NCBI GenBank assembly: GCA_937922785.1
Contig: CALAJQ010000011.1
Span: 1 to 64,000, forward strand
Length of the DNA stretch: 64,000 nt
Direction of reading: 5' to 3'
Source of the DNA: an uncultured Acidimicrobiales bacterium
Lineage (GTDB): Bacteria; Actinomycetota; Acidimicrobiia; Acidimicrobiales; SZUA-35
Each line of letters begins with the position of its first letter. Positions within the stretch are counted from its first letter, which is position 1. Below the pieces are notes generated by a model. That model was not told where the DNA came from. It searched no databases and worked only from the letters and a program-made list of their open reading frames with translations. The translations under genes and the position numbers were made by a program. Shown in pieces: positions 14,326 through 23,381 of this stretch.

Positions 14326-15716
14326 GAGGTATCTGCTAGCGGGAGCCGAATCGTGAATGTTGCCCCTTCACCCGGCGAAGTGTCGAGCTCGATGGTTCCG
14401 CCGTGGGCCTTGACGATGCCAGCCGTTATCGAAAGCCCAAGGCCCGTCGTACGAAGTCCCGAGTCGCTTGTTGGACTGCCCCTAAAGAAGCGATCAAACG
14501 CGTTGGCGGCAACATGGGGCGGCATGCCGCGCCCGTCATCTGACACGGTGATAACCGCATCGACTCCTTCGACCTCGACCGAGACCACAGCCTCGGCTCC
14601 GGGCGCGTGCACCTGGGCGTTCACTAACAAGTTGGCGAGGGCTCGGTAAAGCGAATCGCTGTCACCCTCAACCAGCAGTGGTCCGCCGTCTGCTCCGTGG
14701 AGTGAGAACTGTGTCGCAGACTCGGGTGTAGATGCACCAAGGGCCGCGTCAGCAACCGCAGCCCGGGCTACTTCCACCACGTCTACCGAATCGGTCTCGA
14801 GTGATACCTGGTTATCGAGGCGGGTAATCGTCAGCATCGACTCAACCAACCGACCAAGACGAGCGGCCTCACCGTTGATCCTCGTCATCTGCTTCTTAAC
14901 CGAGTCAGGATCGGTTGATGCCCCACTTAGATAGACCTCTGAGTACCCGGCGATCGTGGCCAACGGCGTGCGCAGTTCGTGCGAGGCTTCAGCTGCGAAG
15001 CGTGTCACCCGGTCCTCGGCCTCGGTTCGAGCGGTCAACGCATCTTGGTTCTGATCAAGCATCCGGTTGATCGAACCAACCAACCGTTGCACGTCGGGAT
15101 CGGGTTGGTGCGAACTCACCCTTCGGTCGAGGTCGCCTTCTACGATCGCATCAGCCGTCTGCACAATCTCGTCATAGGGCTCCAAGGTCACCCGCGCCAG
15201 CCACCAAAACATCAGGCCGAGCATCGCCACAACGCCGAACAGCGTTGCAAACAAGACCTGTTTGAGAGTCCTCATGACTTCTCCAAGCTCATCCAGCGGC
15301 CGGGCAAGCATCAAGAAACTACCGTCATCGAGTTCTTCGACGATGACGCGGAACGATTGATCAACGTCGATTCCGGACACCGTGAAGACCTCACCCGACC
15401 GGGCCACGATCTCGGCTACCGAGAGATCCGGACGCCCTGCTTGGCCAGCCGACTGTACGGTCCGCTCGAAATCAATATCTCCACTGGGGCTGACCAGAAC
15501 AACTGCACGATCAGTCTCGCGCTCGGCGGCGAACTCTTCTGCCTCTAATGGGAACGCGGCAGCAAGGTCGGCAAAAAGAGTGACGTTGGTAGCGAGTTGC
15601 TCGTCAATATCGCCGAGCAGGCGAGCTCTAGTGGCACTAACGCCAATAACACCGCCCACGGCGTAGACCACGACGAGGGCGACTAGTGACAGCACGGAGG
15701 CTTTGCGTCTCGTCAA
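14322..15716 (-). CDS. Sensor histidine kinase, HAMP type
   Basis: A 464-residue membrane kinase. TM1 is at residues ~8-28, followed by an extracytoplasmic sensor segment (~30-150), TM2 (~153-175) and a HAMP linker (~176-228). The HisKA motif FAAEASHELRTPLATI places the phospho-accepting His at 246. The ATPase domain shows the N box LANLLVNAQVHA and G boxes DDGRGMP and TGLGLSI. Its ATG overlaps the regulator's stop by four bases. As the last gene of an MMPL-regulator-kinase operon, it resembles the mycobacterial MprB arrangement and may sense envelope stress. Confidence 0.93.
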   Translation of the reverse strand: MTRRKASVLSLVALVVVYAVGGVIGVSATRARLLGDIDEQLATNVTLFADLAAAFPLEAEEFAAERETDRAVVLVSPSGDIDFERTVQSAGQAGRPDLSVAEIVARSGEVFTVSGIDVDQSFRVIVEELDDGSFLMLARPLDELGEVMRTLKQVLFATLFGVVAMLGLMFWWLARVTLEPYDEIVQTADAIVEGDLDRRVSSHQPDPDVQRLVGSINRMLDQNQDALTARTEAEDRVTRFAAEASHELRTPLATIAGYSEVYLSGASTDPDSVKKQMTRINGEAARLGRLVESMLTITRLDNQVSLETDSVDVVEVARAAVADAALGASTPESATQFSLHGADGGPLLVEGDSDSLYRALANLLVNAQVHAPGAEAVVSVEVEGVDAVITVSDDGRGMPPHVAANAFDRFFRGSPTSDSGLRTTGLGLSITAGIVKAHGGTIELDTSPGEGATFTIRLPLADTS

Positions 15717-16429
15717 CGTGTCCGACTCCGCAGTGTGTATCCGACGCCGCGGATGGTATAAATCAGCGGATCGTTCTCATGGTCAAGCTTCTTGCGCAAA
15801 TAGCTGATGTAAGTCTCGACCGAGCCTGCCTCCCCGCCGAAGTCGTAGTTCCAGACATGACCGAGAATCTGTTGCTTCGAAAGCACTCGTTCGGCGTTCA
15901 TCAACAGGTATCGCAGCAGTCGCCACTCTGTCGGCGAGAGATCGACCTCTCTCCCCGCTCGAGTAACCACATAAGTGGATTCGTCCATCACAACATCGGC
16001 GTATTCAACAAGGTCCGGTTCGGTCGTTCCAACGGTCGCCCGCTTGAGCACGGCACGAATCCGTACGACTACCTCTTCGAGGCTGAACGGCTTGGTTATG
16101 TAGTCGTCACCGCCGATGGCGAAACCCGATAGCAGATCTGCCTTTGTGTCTCGAGCAGTCAAGAAGATCACGGGCACCGAGTTCCCCGCCGACCGCAGCC
16201 GACGACACACCTCCATCCCGTCGATGTCGGGCATGAGCACGTCGAGCAGGATCAGATCGGGCTCAAAGGAGCCTGCTTTGGCGAGCGCCTCGAAGCCATT
16301 GGCCGCGATGTCCACCTCAAAATCCTGGAACCGAAGCGACGTCGACAGCAGGTCGACCAGATACTCCTCGTCATCAACGACCAGGATGCGTTGCTTGTCC
16401 GCGAAGGGCTCGGTCATCCCTTCAGTCAA
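15713..16429 (-). CDS. OmpR-family response regulator
   Basis: A 238-residue receiver plus winged-helix output protein. The acidic pocket is VDDEE (18-22), the phospho-acceptor Asp is D63 in LLDVLMPD and the Lys is in ITKPF (~114). The C-terminal DNA-binding domain contains LSPTEWRLLRYLL and GSVETYISYLRKKLD. It overlaps both the MMPL gene upstream and the kinase downstream by four bases. An internal ATG five codons in is an alternative start. Triple 11-bp repeats found upstream of the MMPL gene and again next to this start are its likely binding sites. Confidence 0.93.
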   Translation of the reverse strand: MTEGMTEPFADKQRILVVDDEEYLVDLLSTSLRFQDFEVDIAANGFEALAKAGSFEPDLILLDVLMPDIDGMEVCRRLRSAGNSVPVIFLTARDTKADLLSGFAIGGDDYITKPFSLEEVVVRIRAVLKRATVGTTEPDLVEYADVVMDESTYVVTRAGREVDLSPTEWRLLRYLLMNAERVLSKQQILGHVWNYDFGGEAGSVETYISYLRKKLDHENDPLIYTIRGVGYTLRSRTR

Positions 16430-18861
16430 TCAGACGAACCTGGGAGAAACCTGGGAGAAGGCTGAGAGGAGCTGGAACGCCATTGGTGGTAGGCCGCCCA
16501 AACGATGAGCATTGGCGGCACAACTACGATCGAAGCAATCAATGCGTAGAGAATCGTGATGCCGGTGACGAGGCCAAACTGTTGGAACGGCAGTTGCGGG
16601 CTGAGTAGCAACACGGCGAATGCGAGCGCCGTAGTGAGCGCCGATCCGATGAGCGCCGACCCCGTCGTCGAAAGCGTTGTCGTGGTGGCGTCGATCAGCG
16701 ACTTGCCGTGTTCCAACTCTTCGGTGAAGCGGTGGATGATGTGGATCGTGTAGTCAACACCAATGCCAATCGACAGAGCGGTGATCAACGCGGTCACCAC
16801 GTTGTACGGGATGTTCAGGAGCGTCATCGAGCCAAGCACCCACAGCAGAACGAGCAGAATTGGCGACACAGCGATGAAACCGAGCATGGGTTTGAATTCG
16901 GTTACCCAGAAGAAGATCATCAACACGATGAGCGCGGCGAGCAGCGTGATCGCTATTGATGTGGTCTGACCGTCGGTCATGGCACCGGTAATCTCGAGCG
17001 CCGTGATGTCGCCCGAGGTGGCGGTGATCTGATCTCGGTCGCCGAACCAAAGGCCTTCGATGTCCTCAACCATCTGCGTGGTCACGTCCAGGTCACCAGT
17101 GAAAGCATTGAACTGCACCAAGGTCAGGTCGCCACCTTCTGGATTGTTCACTGCGACTTGGGCGAAGCCGACCGGGTCGACCTCTTCGAGCCTGTCGAGC
17201 ACGGCCTGGACACCAGCAGGGTCTACGGTCAGGCCTTGGTCGATGCCTTGCGCCAGATCTACGAGTTCGGGGTCATAGTTGTCTCCCGGTTGACCACTGT
17301 CGTTGAACCAGTCACCGAAGAGCGCTCCGAGGGACAGAGTGATGTCTCCCGCTACGCCGGTCGGACGTGAGAGCTCGTCGCCGAAGGACTCGCTCAGGGT
17401 CAACAGGTTCCGCAGGGTGCGATCGTCGGTTAGTTCCGCCTCGATCAAGGTTGTCGTGAGAATGGTTTCACCCCCGAGTGCCTCGTTGATGGCTTCGATG
17501 TCTTCGATTGAGTTACTGCCGGACGGCAGGAAATCGTTCGAGTTGAACTCGGTGCTGATCTGGGTAGCAGCGACTCCCAAACCAATCGTGACGATGCCTG
17601 CGGTGGCGAGGACGATCATCGGCTTGGCTGCCACCAAATCACCGATTCGCTGCACAAACGCTCCCGCCCCCGGGATGGCGTCGGTCATCTGCCTCGCGTG
17701 GCCGAGCTTGCCAGCGGCCTCGCGGCGTCGATCGAGGAGTGACCGTGCGGCGGGAATCAAGATCAGCATGGTGAACAGACCGAAGAAGACGCCGAAGGCG
17801 GCAACAACACCAAAGTCGCCGTTAGCTGGAATCGACGATGTCAGGTTCGTCAGGAAACTGATGATTGTCGTGCCCGCAGCAAGCCCCAACGGCAGCGCCA
17901 CCCCTTTAAACGCGCCCCGAGTCGCGTCTGCGACGGAAGACCCATCGCCACGGAGTTCCCGGTATTTGGCCACAGTCTGGATCGAGTAGTCGACAACAAG
18001 GCCGACCAGCATGATCGGCACCATCGAAGTCAACGAGTTGGGCGCGCCTATGAGGCCTAGGCCGTCGGGCCCGGCCACCCCTTCAAAACCGAGGGTGCCA
18101 ACAATGGTGATTGCCAGCCCAGCAAGTGACAGGGCAACGTCGGATCCGCTGCGGAAGAAGAGAAACAGCAAGACCGCTATAACCGCCAGTGCACCCATCA
18201 TGAGAGTCCCCATCGACGGCGAAGCCTCCGCCGAATCCAGATTTCTCGTCGCACTTGACATACTGCGGACCGAGAGCGGACCGTCGACCGTCTCGACCGC
18301 ATCGGCGACGAGAAGTTCGACATCTGCCGTCGCATCGGAGTCACCTAGCGAACGGAGCTTGATCGACGAGATTACGAGCGGCTCGCCGTCGGCCTCCCCG
18401 CTCAGATTGCTCAGGACAGCAGCGATCTGGGGGTCCGCCGCGACGGTCTCTATGGCTTGTTGGGAGACTCCGCTTAGGTTCTGCACGCCTAGTGCCTGCT
18501 TGAACACCCCAGCCACCGACGTGCCCGGGTTTGTCAACGCCAACCGTTCCTGCACACTGGGTTCGGAAACGGCCGCAGCGATGACGCGGTCGATCTGGTT
18601 GAGGCCATGGGGAGTGAGGAAGTCGCCGCGATGAATGATGGTGATGGGGCTGAGCCCGGCGGTGTCGGGAAACGACTCATCCAGGGTGTCCGACGCGTCG
18701 GCAACGTCGCTGCCGGCAGGCAAGAACACCTCGTTGCCGGCCTGGGGCTGGCGCAAGCTCATACCGCCCGCCAGAGCGGCGGTTACCAGCCCTAGCAGTG
18801 CAAGCGCCGCAACGGGCTTGCGCGTGACGACCCCAGCGATCGATTCAAAGAACTTACCCAT
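16426..18861 (-). CDS. MMPL/RND-family membrane exporter
   Basis: An 811-residue RND transporter of the MMPL (SSD-like) class with about 12 membrane helices. These fall in two repeats: one helix, a large extracytoplasmic loop, then five helices. Conserved intramembrane stretches are IMLVGLVVDYSIQTVAKYRE (~285-304) in the first half and SIGIGVDYTIHIIHRF in the second. The N-terminus MGKFFESIAGVVTRKPV is typical. Family members move lipids or lipid-like molecules, or are drug exporters driven by protons. First gene of the operon with its own two-component system; the response-regulator repeats lie 81-113 bases upstream. Confidence 0.9.
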   Translation of the reverse strand: MGKFFESIAGVVTRKPVAALALLGLVTAALAGGMSLRQPQAGNEVFLPAGSDVADASDTLDESFPDTAGLSPITIIHRGDFLTPHGLNQIDRVIAAAVSEPSVQERLALTNPGTSVAGVFKQALGVQNLSGVSQQAIETVAADPQIAAVLSNLSGEADGEPLVISSIKLRSLGDSDATADVELLVADAVETVDGPLSVRSMSSATRNLDSAEASPSMGTLMMGALAVIAVLLFLFFRSGSDVALSLAGLAITIVGTLGFEGVAGPDGLGLIGAPNSLTSMVPIMLVGLVVDYSIQTVAKYRELRGDGSSVADATRGAFKGVALPLGLAAGTTIISFLTNLTSSIPANGDFGVVAAFGVFFGLFTMLILIPAARSLLDRRREAAGKLGHARQMTDAIPGAGAFVQRIGDLVAAKPMIVLATAGIVTIGLGVAATQISTEFNSNDFLPSGSNSIEDIEAINEALGGETILTTTLIEAELTDDRTLRNLLTLSESFGDELSRPTGVAGDITLSLGALFGDWFNDSGQPGDNYDPELVDLAQGIDQGLTVDPAGVQAVLDRLEEVDPVGFAQVAVNNPEGGDLTLVQFNAFTGDLDVTTQMVEDIEGLWFGDRDQITATSGDITALEITGAMTDGQTTSIAITLLAALIVLMIFFWVTEFKPMLGFIAVSPILLVLLWVLGSMTLLNIPYNVVTALITALSIGIGVDYTIHIIHRFTEELEHGKSLIDATTTTLSTTGSALIGSALTTALAFAVLLLSPQLPFQQFGLVTGITILYALIASIVVVPPMLIVWAAYHQWRSSSSQPSPRFLPGSSD
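16436..16468 (-). promoter_or_regulatory. Three 11-bp direct repeats beside the regulator start
   Basis: On the minus strand: CTCTCAGCCTT, CTCCCAGGTTT, CTCCCAGGTTC in tandem. The array lies inside the 3' end of the MMPL gene and ends 7 bases before the regulator's first codon. The same arrangement occurs upstream of the MMPL gene. It would suit autoregulation, though a position so near the start fits repression or an internal start better than activation. Confidence 0.5.
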
Positions 18862-18941
18862 ACCTGTTTCCCCAGTCGAAACGTAGTCAGCCTTGGTGCT
18901 GCTACCCGTTTGCAGAGGACGCTAAGACTCCAGCCTCAAGC

Positions 18942-18974
18942 GCGACTGAGAGAAGGCTGGGAGAAAGCTGAGAG
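18942..18974 (-). promoter_or_regulatory. Three 11-bp direct repeats upstream of the MMPL operon
   Basis: On the minus strand: CTCTCAGCTTT, CTCCCAGCCTT, CTCTCAGTCGC in tandem, 81-113 bases before the MMPL start. An 11-bp period places each copy on the same DNA face, as for OmpR-family regulators. The repeat matches the one at 16436-16468. Confidence 0.6.
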
Positions 18975-19048
18975 CCGCTATGCCGATCGTCAACGGCCTC
19001 CGACGCCGCGGGCAAGGTGTTGCGCCGATGTTGCCGTGGTAGTTGCGG

Positions 19049-19450
19049 TCACGAGTTTGAGCGCCAGCGGGTTATCCGTTGTGGACTGGAGCGCGGGATG
19101 CGCTCGACTTCGCACCGGGCCTCCATATCGGTCTTGGTATAGCGGACGTAGTTGGTCAGCCGACCCTTGGGGAACAGTTCATGATTGCCATATCGGTCTT
19201 GGGCCGCGTTGACGACAGCTTGCAGTTTGATGGTGCCGTCGGGGTCGGCGTGGTCGTCGAGCATTTCCAATATGAGGTCGTGGACGGCCTGATATTGGTC
19301 TTGGTCCATGGTCCACCCGTCGAGTCCTCCGGGACGAGTGGCGTTAAAGATCTCGACGCGTCCTTTTTCGGCACGGGATTCAGCGTCCGCGTGCCAGGCA
19401 GAGTCCGGGACGGGTCCGGCGTGTTCGTCTCGTTCAATATCAGCCACCAC
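19049..19450 (-). CDS. Conserved hypothetical protein (DUF6958-like)
   Basis: A 133-residue cytosolic protein. The core begins at VEIFNATRPGGLDGW (~32-46) and continues through IKLQAVVNAAQDRYGNHELF and KGRLTNYVRYTKTDMEARCE. I recognise the block as a small uncharacterised family (recalled as DUF6958) but know no function. The start is a GTG pair without a clear ribosome site. A nearly identical 3' end of a second copy survives at 42867-42950, which points to a past duplication. It lies next to a SnoaL-type gene on the same strand. Confidence 0.65.
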   Translation of the reverse strand: MVADIERDEHAGPVPDSAWHADAESRAEKGRVEIFNATRPGGLDGWTMDQDQYQAVHDLILEMLDDHADPDGTIKLQAVVNAAQDRYGNHELFPKGRLTNYVRYTKTDMEARCEVERIPRSSPQRITRWRSNS

Positions 19451-19460
19451 AGAGAGTCTG

Positions 19461-20459
19461 TCAGCCTTCCTCTAGCGGGGCCAGAAGGTCCACCCCGCAC
19501 TGGGCCGCGAAGTCGACCAAGTCGATGAGGACCCAGTTCTCGTGCAGCTTGTCGCTCCGGCGAACGTAGAAGTCCATGATGTTCTGGCCGATCGGGCCTC
19601 CCGTCGGCTCGATGCCGCGAAATGGTTCACCATCGAAGGTGCCTTGGAGGCTTGGCCAACCTGTGAAGGCTGCTGTCAGCCCGTCGGCGAAGCGGGCCTG
19701 GTGGAATCCACCCCGACGATCGGGGAAGGAGCGAACCGACGGCCCTTGGGCATGGTCCTGGAACTCTTGAAATCCGTGTGAAGAGCCGACACCCCACGGG
19801 CCATGCCAAACCATGTCTTCATGCCAGTAGGCCGCCATGCCCATCGAGGCCAAGTCAGAACCCTCCAATCGGTTGCAGCCGCCCAACATGTCCTCGACTA
19901 GTTGAAGCGTGTATGCGGTCTCATCCGGATCGGACGGACCCCGCACCACTCCGTTACCCAGTTCGGGTGGAGGTGGCGGACCTTTGTCTCCGACAAACGG
20001 GGGCAGCAGGCGAACACCGGTCTGGGCGGCAAGGCCGGGCAGGTCCAGAAGGCATCGAATCTCGGCGACAGTGCCATCGACCACTCGGTAGAACTCGCCG
20101 AACCGAAGCCGAACTGGACCCTTGTCGGTGGGTCTAATTCGCCACAACGGCTCGACCATGTGACCCACCAGGTAGCCGGTGGCGGCCACCCAAGTCTGGT
20201 CCTGCCAGATCCCTCCGAGAAACAGGTGTGTCTGGCGATGGACGACAGGGAAAGCACGGGCCAGCGGGCGGTAGAACCGCTCGTATAGCTCAACCCGCGA
20301 GGAGCACTTCCCGATTGGGGCCGGCCCAAAGAAGCTGACGTCGGAGGCCACTCGCCCCGGGTCGGGTTGCGACCACGACGTTGGCCCGTTGGCCTGGCTG
20401 GCCCACAACGACCAAACCAGATCCTTGACGCCTTGGACTCCCAACACAGTCATACTCAC
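19461..20459 (-). CDS. Tandem SnoaL-like (NTF2-fold) protein
   Basis: A 332-residue protein with two NTF2/SnoaL-like halves. The first (~30-150) includes SRVELYERFYRPLARAFP and the second (~180-325) YWHEDMVWHGPWGVGSSHGFQEF and GGPIGQNIMDFYVRRSDKL. These are the patterns of polyketide cyclases and ester cyclases, whose active-site acids are Asp/His in the cone-shaped pocket. Such proteins act on small hydrophobic ketones or esters, but no pathway is next to it. The likely start is the ATG two codons inside (20453), after a GTG at 20459. Confidence 0.75.
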   Translation of the reverse strand: MSMTVLGVQGVKDLVWSLWASQANGPTSWSQPDPGRVASDVSFFGPAPIGKCSSRVELYERFYRPLARAFPVVHRQTHLFLGGIWQDQTWVAATGYLVGHMVEPLWRIRPTDKGPVRLRFGEFYRVVDGTVAEIRCLLDLPGLAAQTGVRLLPPFVGDKGPPPPPELGNGVVRGPSDPDETAYTLQLVEDMLGGCNRLEGSDLASMGMAAYWHEDMVWHGPWGVGSSHGFQEFQDHAQGPSVRSFPDRRGGFHQARFADGLTAAFTGWPSLQGTFDGEPFRGIEPTGGPIGQNIMDFYVRRSDKLHENWVLIDLVDFAAQCGVDLLAPLEEG

Positions 20460-20551
20460 CAGTATTGCGGCCGGTTCGAGACTGCGCTGAAGGTGACGGC
20501 ACTCATCGGTCGGGCGAGCAGCTTCTTACACAAAGGCTGCTCAACGATCCG

Positions 20552-21580
20552 CTAGTCGGAATCGGCTCCACAAGATTCTCGGACGACGAGACGACCCTCA
20601 ACCGTCTGACACTGGGGCGCTTCGCCATCGATAAGGCGTTGCAGTTCGTCGATGAGCAACGGCACACCGGTCGCGAGGTTCTGGTCGACGGTTGTGAGCC
20701 GAGGGTTGACAAAGTCGGCGAGGTCGATGTTGTCGAATCCGACGAGCGCGATCTGATCGGGAACCGATACACCGTGGTCGCGAAGTCGTCGTGCGACCGA
20801 CAATGCAATTACGTCGCCGTAGCCGACGAACACCGCGTCGATGCTCGGCTGGACGTCGAGGAGTTCATCGACCGTATGGCCGCTGGCCTCGCCAACGAAT
20901 TCGGCACTAGCGACGATTGTCGGATCGTAGGGTATGCCTGCGCGTTCCAGTGCGGCCCGATATCCGGCATGGCGCAAGCTTCCCTCGGAGTTCGGGTATT
21001 CGAGGTCGCCAGAGATGATTCCGATGCGGCGCCGACCACATTCGATCAAGTGTGTGACTGCACGATCGGCGAGCTCGACGTTGTCGACCCCGACCGAACT
21101 GTACGCGCGGCCAGCGGCTGGAGGAGCCCAAACAACAATGGGCAAGCCCGCTTCGGCTGCCTCAACAATCGCCGAGTCGTCGATGCCGTAGCCGAGTTGC
21201 AGATACCCGTCGACCAAGCCCGAACGCTGGAGAGAGTCGTCGATCCCTCGCGCATTCGGAACCAACATGTTGAGCCCAGCACGATGCAACTCGTTTCCAA
21301 CAGCGGCAAGAAACTCGAGCACGAACGGGTTGGCTGCAACACCGTCGTCACCCCGGTCTGTGATTGGCACGTGCACGGCAATCGTGCCAGTGCGACGAGA
21401 ACGCAGTGCCCGCGCTTGATGTGAAATCACATAGCCAAGACGGTGCGCTTCGCGCTTTACTCGGTCTTTCGTCGCTGTCGTGACCGCGGGATCGTCATTG
21501 AGCGCTCGCGAGACCGTGGCCGTCGAGACTCCTGCCTCGCGGGCAACATCCTGCATCGTCGCAGCCTGTTGCGTGCTCAA
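20552..21580 (-). CDS. LacI-family repressor of the sugar operon
   Basis: A 342-residue LacI/GalR regulator. The helix-turn-helix is MQDVAREAGVSTATVSRALN (residues 9-28), with the hinge GYVISHQARALRSRRTGTIAV. The periplasmic-binding-protein-like domain ends with VGFDNIDLADFVNPRLTTV and the usual C-terminus. It starts at a TTG overlapping the hydrolase stop (TTGA), or possibly at the ATG eight codons further in. Being last in the operon it probably represses, it should bind the tandem TGTAATCGATTACA-type sites near 25981. The effector is presumably the transported sugar or its phosphate. Confidence 0.92.
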   Translation of the reverse strand: MSTQQAATMQDVAREAGVSTATVSRALNDDPAVTTATKDRVKREAHRLGYVISHQARALRSRRTGTIAVHVPITDRGDDGVAANPFVLEFLAAVGNELHRAGLNMLVPNARGIDDSLQRSGLVDGYLQLGYGIDDSAIVEAAEAGLPIVVWAPPAAGRAYSSVGVDNVELADRAVTHLIECGRRRIGIISGDLEYPNSEGSLRHAGYRAALERAGIPYDPTIVASAEFVGEASGHTVDELLDVQPSIDAVFVGYGDVIALSVARRLRDHGVSVPDQIALVGFDNIDLADFVNPRLTTVDQNLATGVPLLIDELQRLIDGEAPQCQTVEGRLVVRESCGADSD

Positions 21581-22518
21581 GATAGCTCGATGCCCTCACC
21601 GGTGTGAAGGACCTTGCGCGGGTCAGAGAGCTCTCCAACGAACGCTCCATCAGGTCCGTTTCGGAGCCATGAAAGATATTGCACTCCGTCACCGGCGATC
21701 ATGCGTCCAGCATAGGCTGACCCTGCCATGTCGACCTCAAGCGGGCGGCTGCCAGCCACCGCGAACGGTCCGAGCGCATCGTCTGCGCTCATGTAAAACG
21801 TGCCGGTTCCTCCGCCGCTCTTTTGGCGCTGAACGTCGGACAACAAGTGATCGTCGCAACAGAAAATGAGGAAATGGCGATCGTCGATCTCGTGGACTTG
21901 GGGAACTTCGAGCTGGCCGAATCCGCCGGGCGTCGAGATCGGCTCGCACACTTCCCAGTTGAAGAGATCCTCGCTTCGAGCGTGGCCAACGCAGCCACGA
22001 TCGAGCTTTTCACCCGTGTTTGATCGAGCGGTGATCAGTGCATGGTAATAACCGTCTGCTCCCAGGAAGACCCACGGGTCCCTCCAAGCCTCGTCGAACC
22101 ACATGTCGCCCAAACGTTCGTACCAACGAGAATCGGCTTCGATCAACGGGTCAGGGTGCTTCTCCCAGTGATCAAGGTCGTCGCTCCAGGCCATGCCGAC
22201 GCGCTGCACGAGCCCCTCTTCTGCATGCGATGTGCCGGTGTAGAACATGTACCAGCGGCCGTCGTGTCGAACGACCGAACCGGTCCACGTCGACTTGTCG
22301 TCCCAAGCGGGCTGTGGCGACGGAGCCAACACATCTGGCTTTACGGTCCAGTTCGTCAGATCCGTCGACACCGCATGACCAATCGACACGTTCCAATGCC
22401 GTAAGTCGGGGTTGCCAAGTGACTTTGGTGCTTGGAGGTAAAAGATATGGAACATGCCGGAGTGGTCGGTGACCAGCCAAAAATCCCAAATCCATTTATC
22501 GTCGAGAGCCAGAGCCAT
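21577..22518 (-). CDS. Glycoside hydrolase, GH32-like beta-fructosidase fold
   Basis: A 313-residue five-bladed propeller hydrolase, without signal peptide. Clan GH-J landmarks can be placed: a nucleophile-type Asp in KWIWDFW (near residue 12), TWTGSVV (~78), the transition-state Asp in WRDPWVF (~145) and the acid/base Glu in QLEVPQ (~203). The C-terminal beta-sandwich of larger GH32 enzymes is absent. It would cleave an imported fructoside or similar oligosaccharide in the cytoplasm. GH43-type specificity cannot be excluded. It sits between the ABC permeases and the LacI gene. Confidence 0.75.
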   Translation of the reverse strand: MALALDDKWIWDFWLVTDHSGMFHIFYLQAPKSLGNPDLRHWNVSIGHAVSTDLTNWTVKPDVLAPSPQPAWDDKSTWTGSVVRHDGRWYMFYTGTSHAEEGLVQRVGMAWSDDLDHWEKHPDPLIEADSRWYERLGDMWFDEAWRDPWVFLGADGYYHALITARSNTGEKLDRGCVGHARSEDLFNWEVCEPISTPGGFGQLEVPQVHEIDDRHFLIFCCDDHLLSDVQRQKSGGGTGTFYMSADDALGPFAVAGSRPLEVDMAGSAYAGRMIAGDGVQYLSWLRNGPDGAFVGELSDPRKVLHTGEGIELS

Positions 22519-22565
22519 GAGTTATGTCGCAAGTGTTGGAGGGGTAGGGGGTTCGCCGTGCACGC

Positions 22566-23381
22566 TCACTTCACCGATCCTGTGGCCACGCCTGAAACGA
22601 TATGGCGCTGCATAATTACGTAGAACACCAAGATCGGCGACGTCGCAAGAACGAGACCAGCCATGGCAAGTCCGAGTTCGGTTGTGTAGGTCCCGAAGAA
22701 TGTGTAGGTCTCAAGCGGAAGTGTTCTATCGCTTTGGAAGAGCACGAGCGAGGGTAGAAGGAAGTCGTTCCAAATCCACAGGGCATTGAGAACAATGACC
22801 GTTGCGGTAATCGGCTTGAGCATCGGAAACACCACACGCCAAAAGACCTGAAACCTGGATGCACCGTCGATGATGGCCGCTTCTTCGACGCTGACCGGGA
22901 TGCTCTTCACGAAGCCGTGGTAGAGAAAGGTCGAAAGGGCAGTGCCGAAACCAAGGTAGAAGAACATCAGGTAGGTCTTGGAGTTCAACATGTCGAGCTG
23001 GCCGTAAATGCTGACGAACGGGATCATCAGCGCCTGGAACGGGATAATCATCGACGCAATGATCAGCGCGTAGATGAGGCGGTTGCTCCGAAAATCGAAT
23101 CGAGCGAGGAAGTATCCGAACATTGCGGGGAAGATCACCAAGAGGACGCCTGAACCAATCGTCACAATGAGCGAGTTGATGAGCGACGTAACAAAGTTCA
23201 TTCGCTCCCAGGCAACTTCGAAATTCTCAATGTCGAGCGAGGAGGGAGGAGCAAGCGGGTTATCGATGATCTCGAGTCGCGTCTTGAAAGGGTTCAGAAC
23301 GATGAGCGCAAACGGGAACACCCACAACACGACCACGACAACAGCGAACATGAACCGAACAGAAGAGAAGCGGGTTATCAC
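22566..23381 (-). CDS. Sugar ABC transporter permease, MalG type
   Basis: A 271-residue inner-membrane permease with six predicted helices. The cytoplasmic EAA loop is EEAAIIDGASRFQVFWRVVF (~175-194), which contacts the ATPase. N-terminal MFAVVVVVLWVFPFALIVLN is the first helix. It overlaps the MalF-type gene by four bases (ATGA). It belongs to the CUT1 carbohydrate family by order and motif. No ATPase gene occurs in the operon, so a shared MsmK-type subunit elsewhere is expected. Confidence 0.93.
   Translation of the reverse strand: MITRFSSVRFMFAVVVVVLWVFPFALIVLNPFKTRLEIIDNPLAPPSSLDIENFEVAWERMNFVTSLINSLIVTIGSGVLLVIFPAMFGYFLARFDFRSNRLIYALIIASMIIPFQALMIPFVSIYGQLDMLNSKTYLMFFYLGFGTALSTFLYHGFVKSIPVSVEEAAIIDGASRFQVFWRVVFPMLKPITATVIVLNALWIWNDFLLPSLVLFQSDRTLPLETYTFFGTYTTELGLAMAGLVLATSPILVFYVIMQRHIVSGVATGSVK

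Noticed and set aside
20465-21424. 319-residue plus-strand frame opposite lacI
   Set aside because: It mirrors the LacI gene for its whole length, and only LacI carries family motifs.
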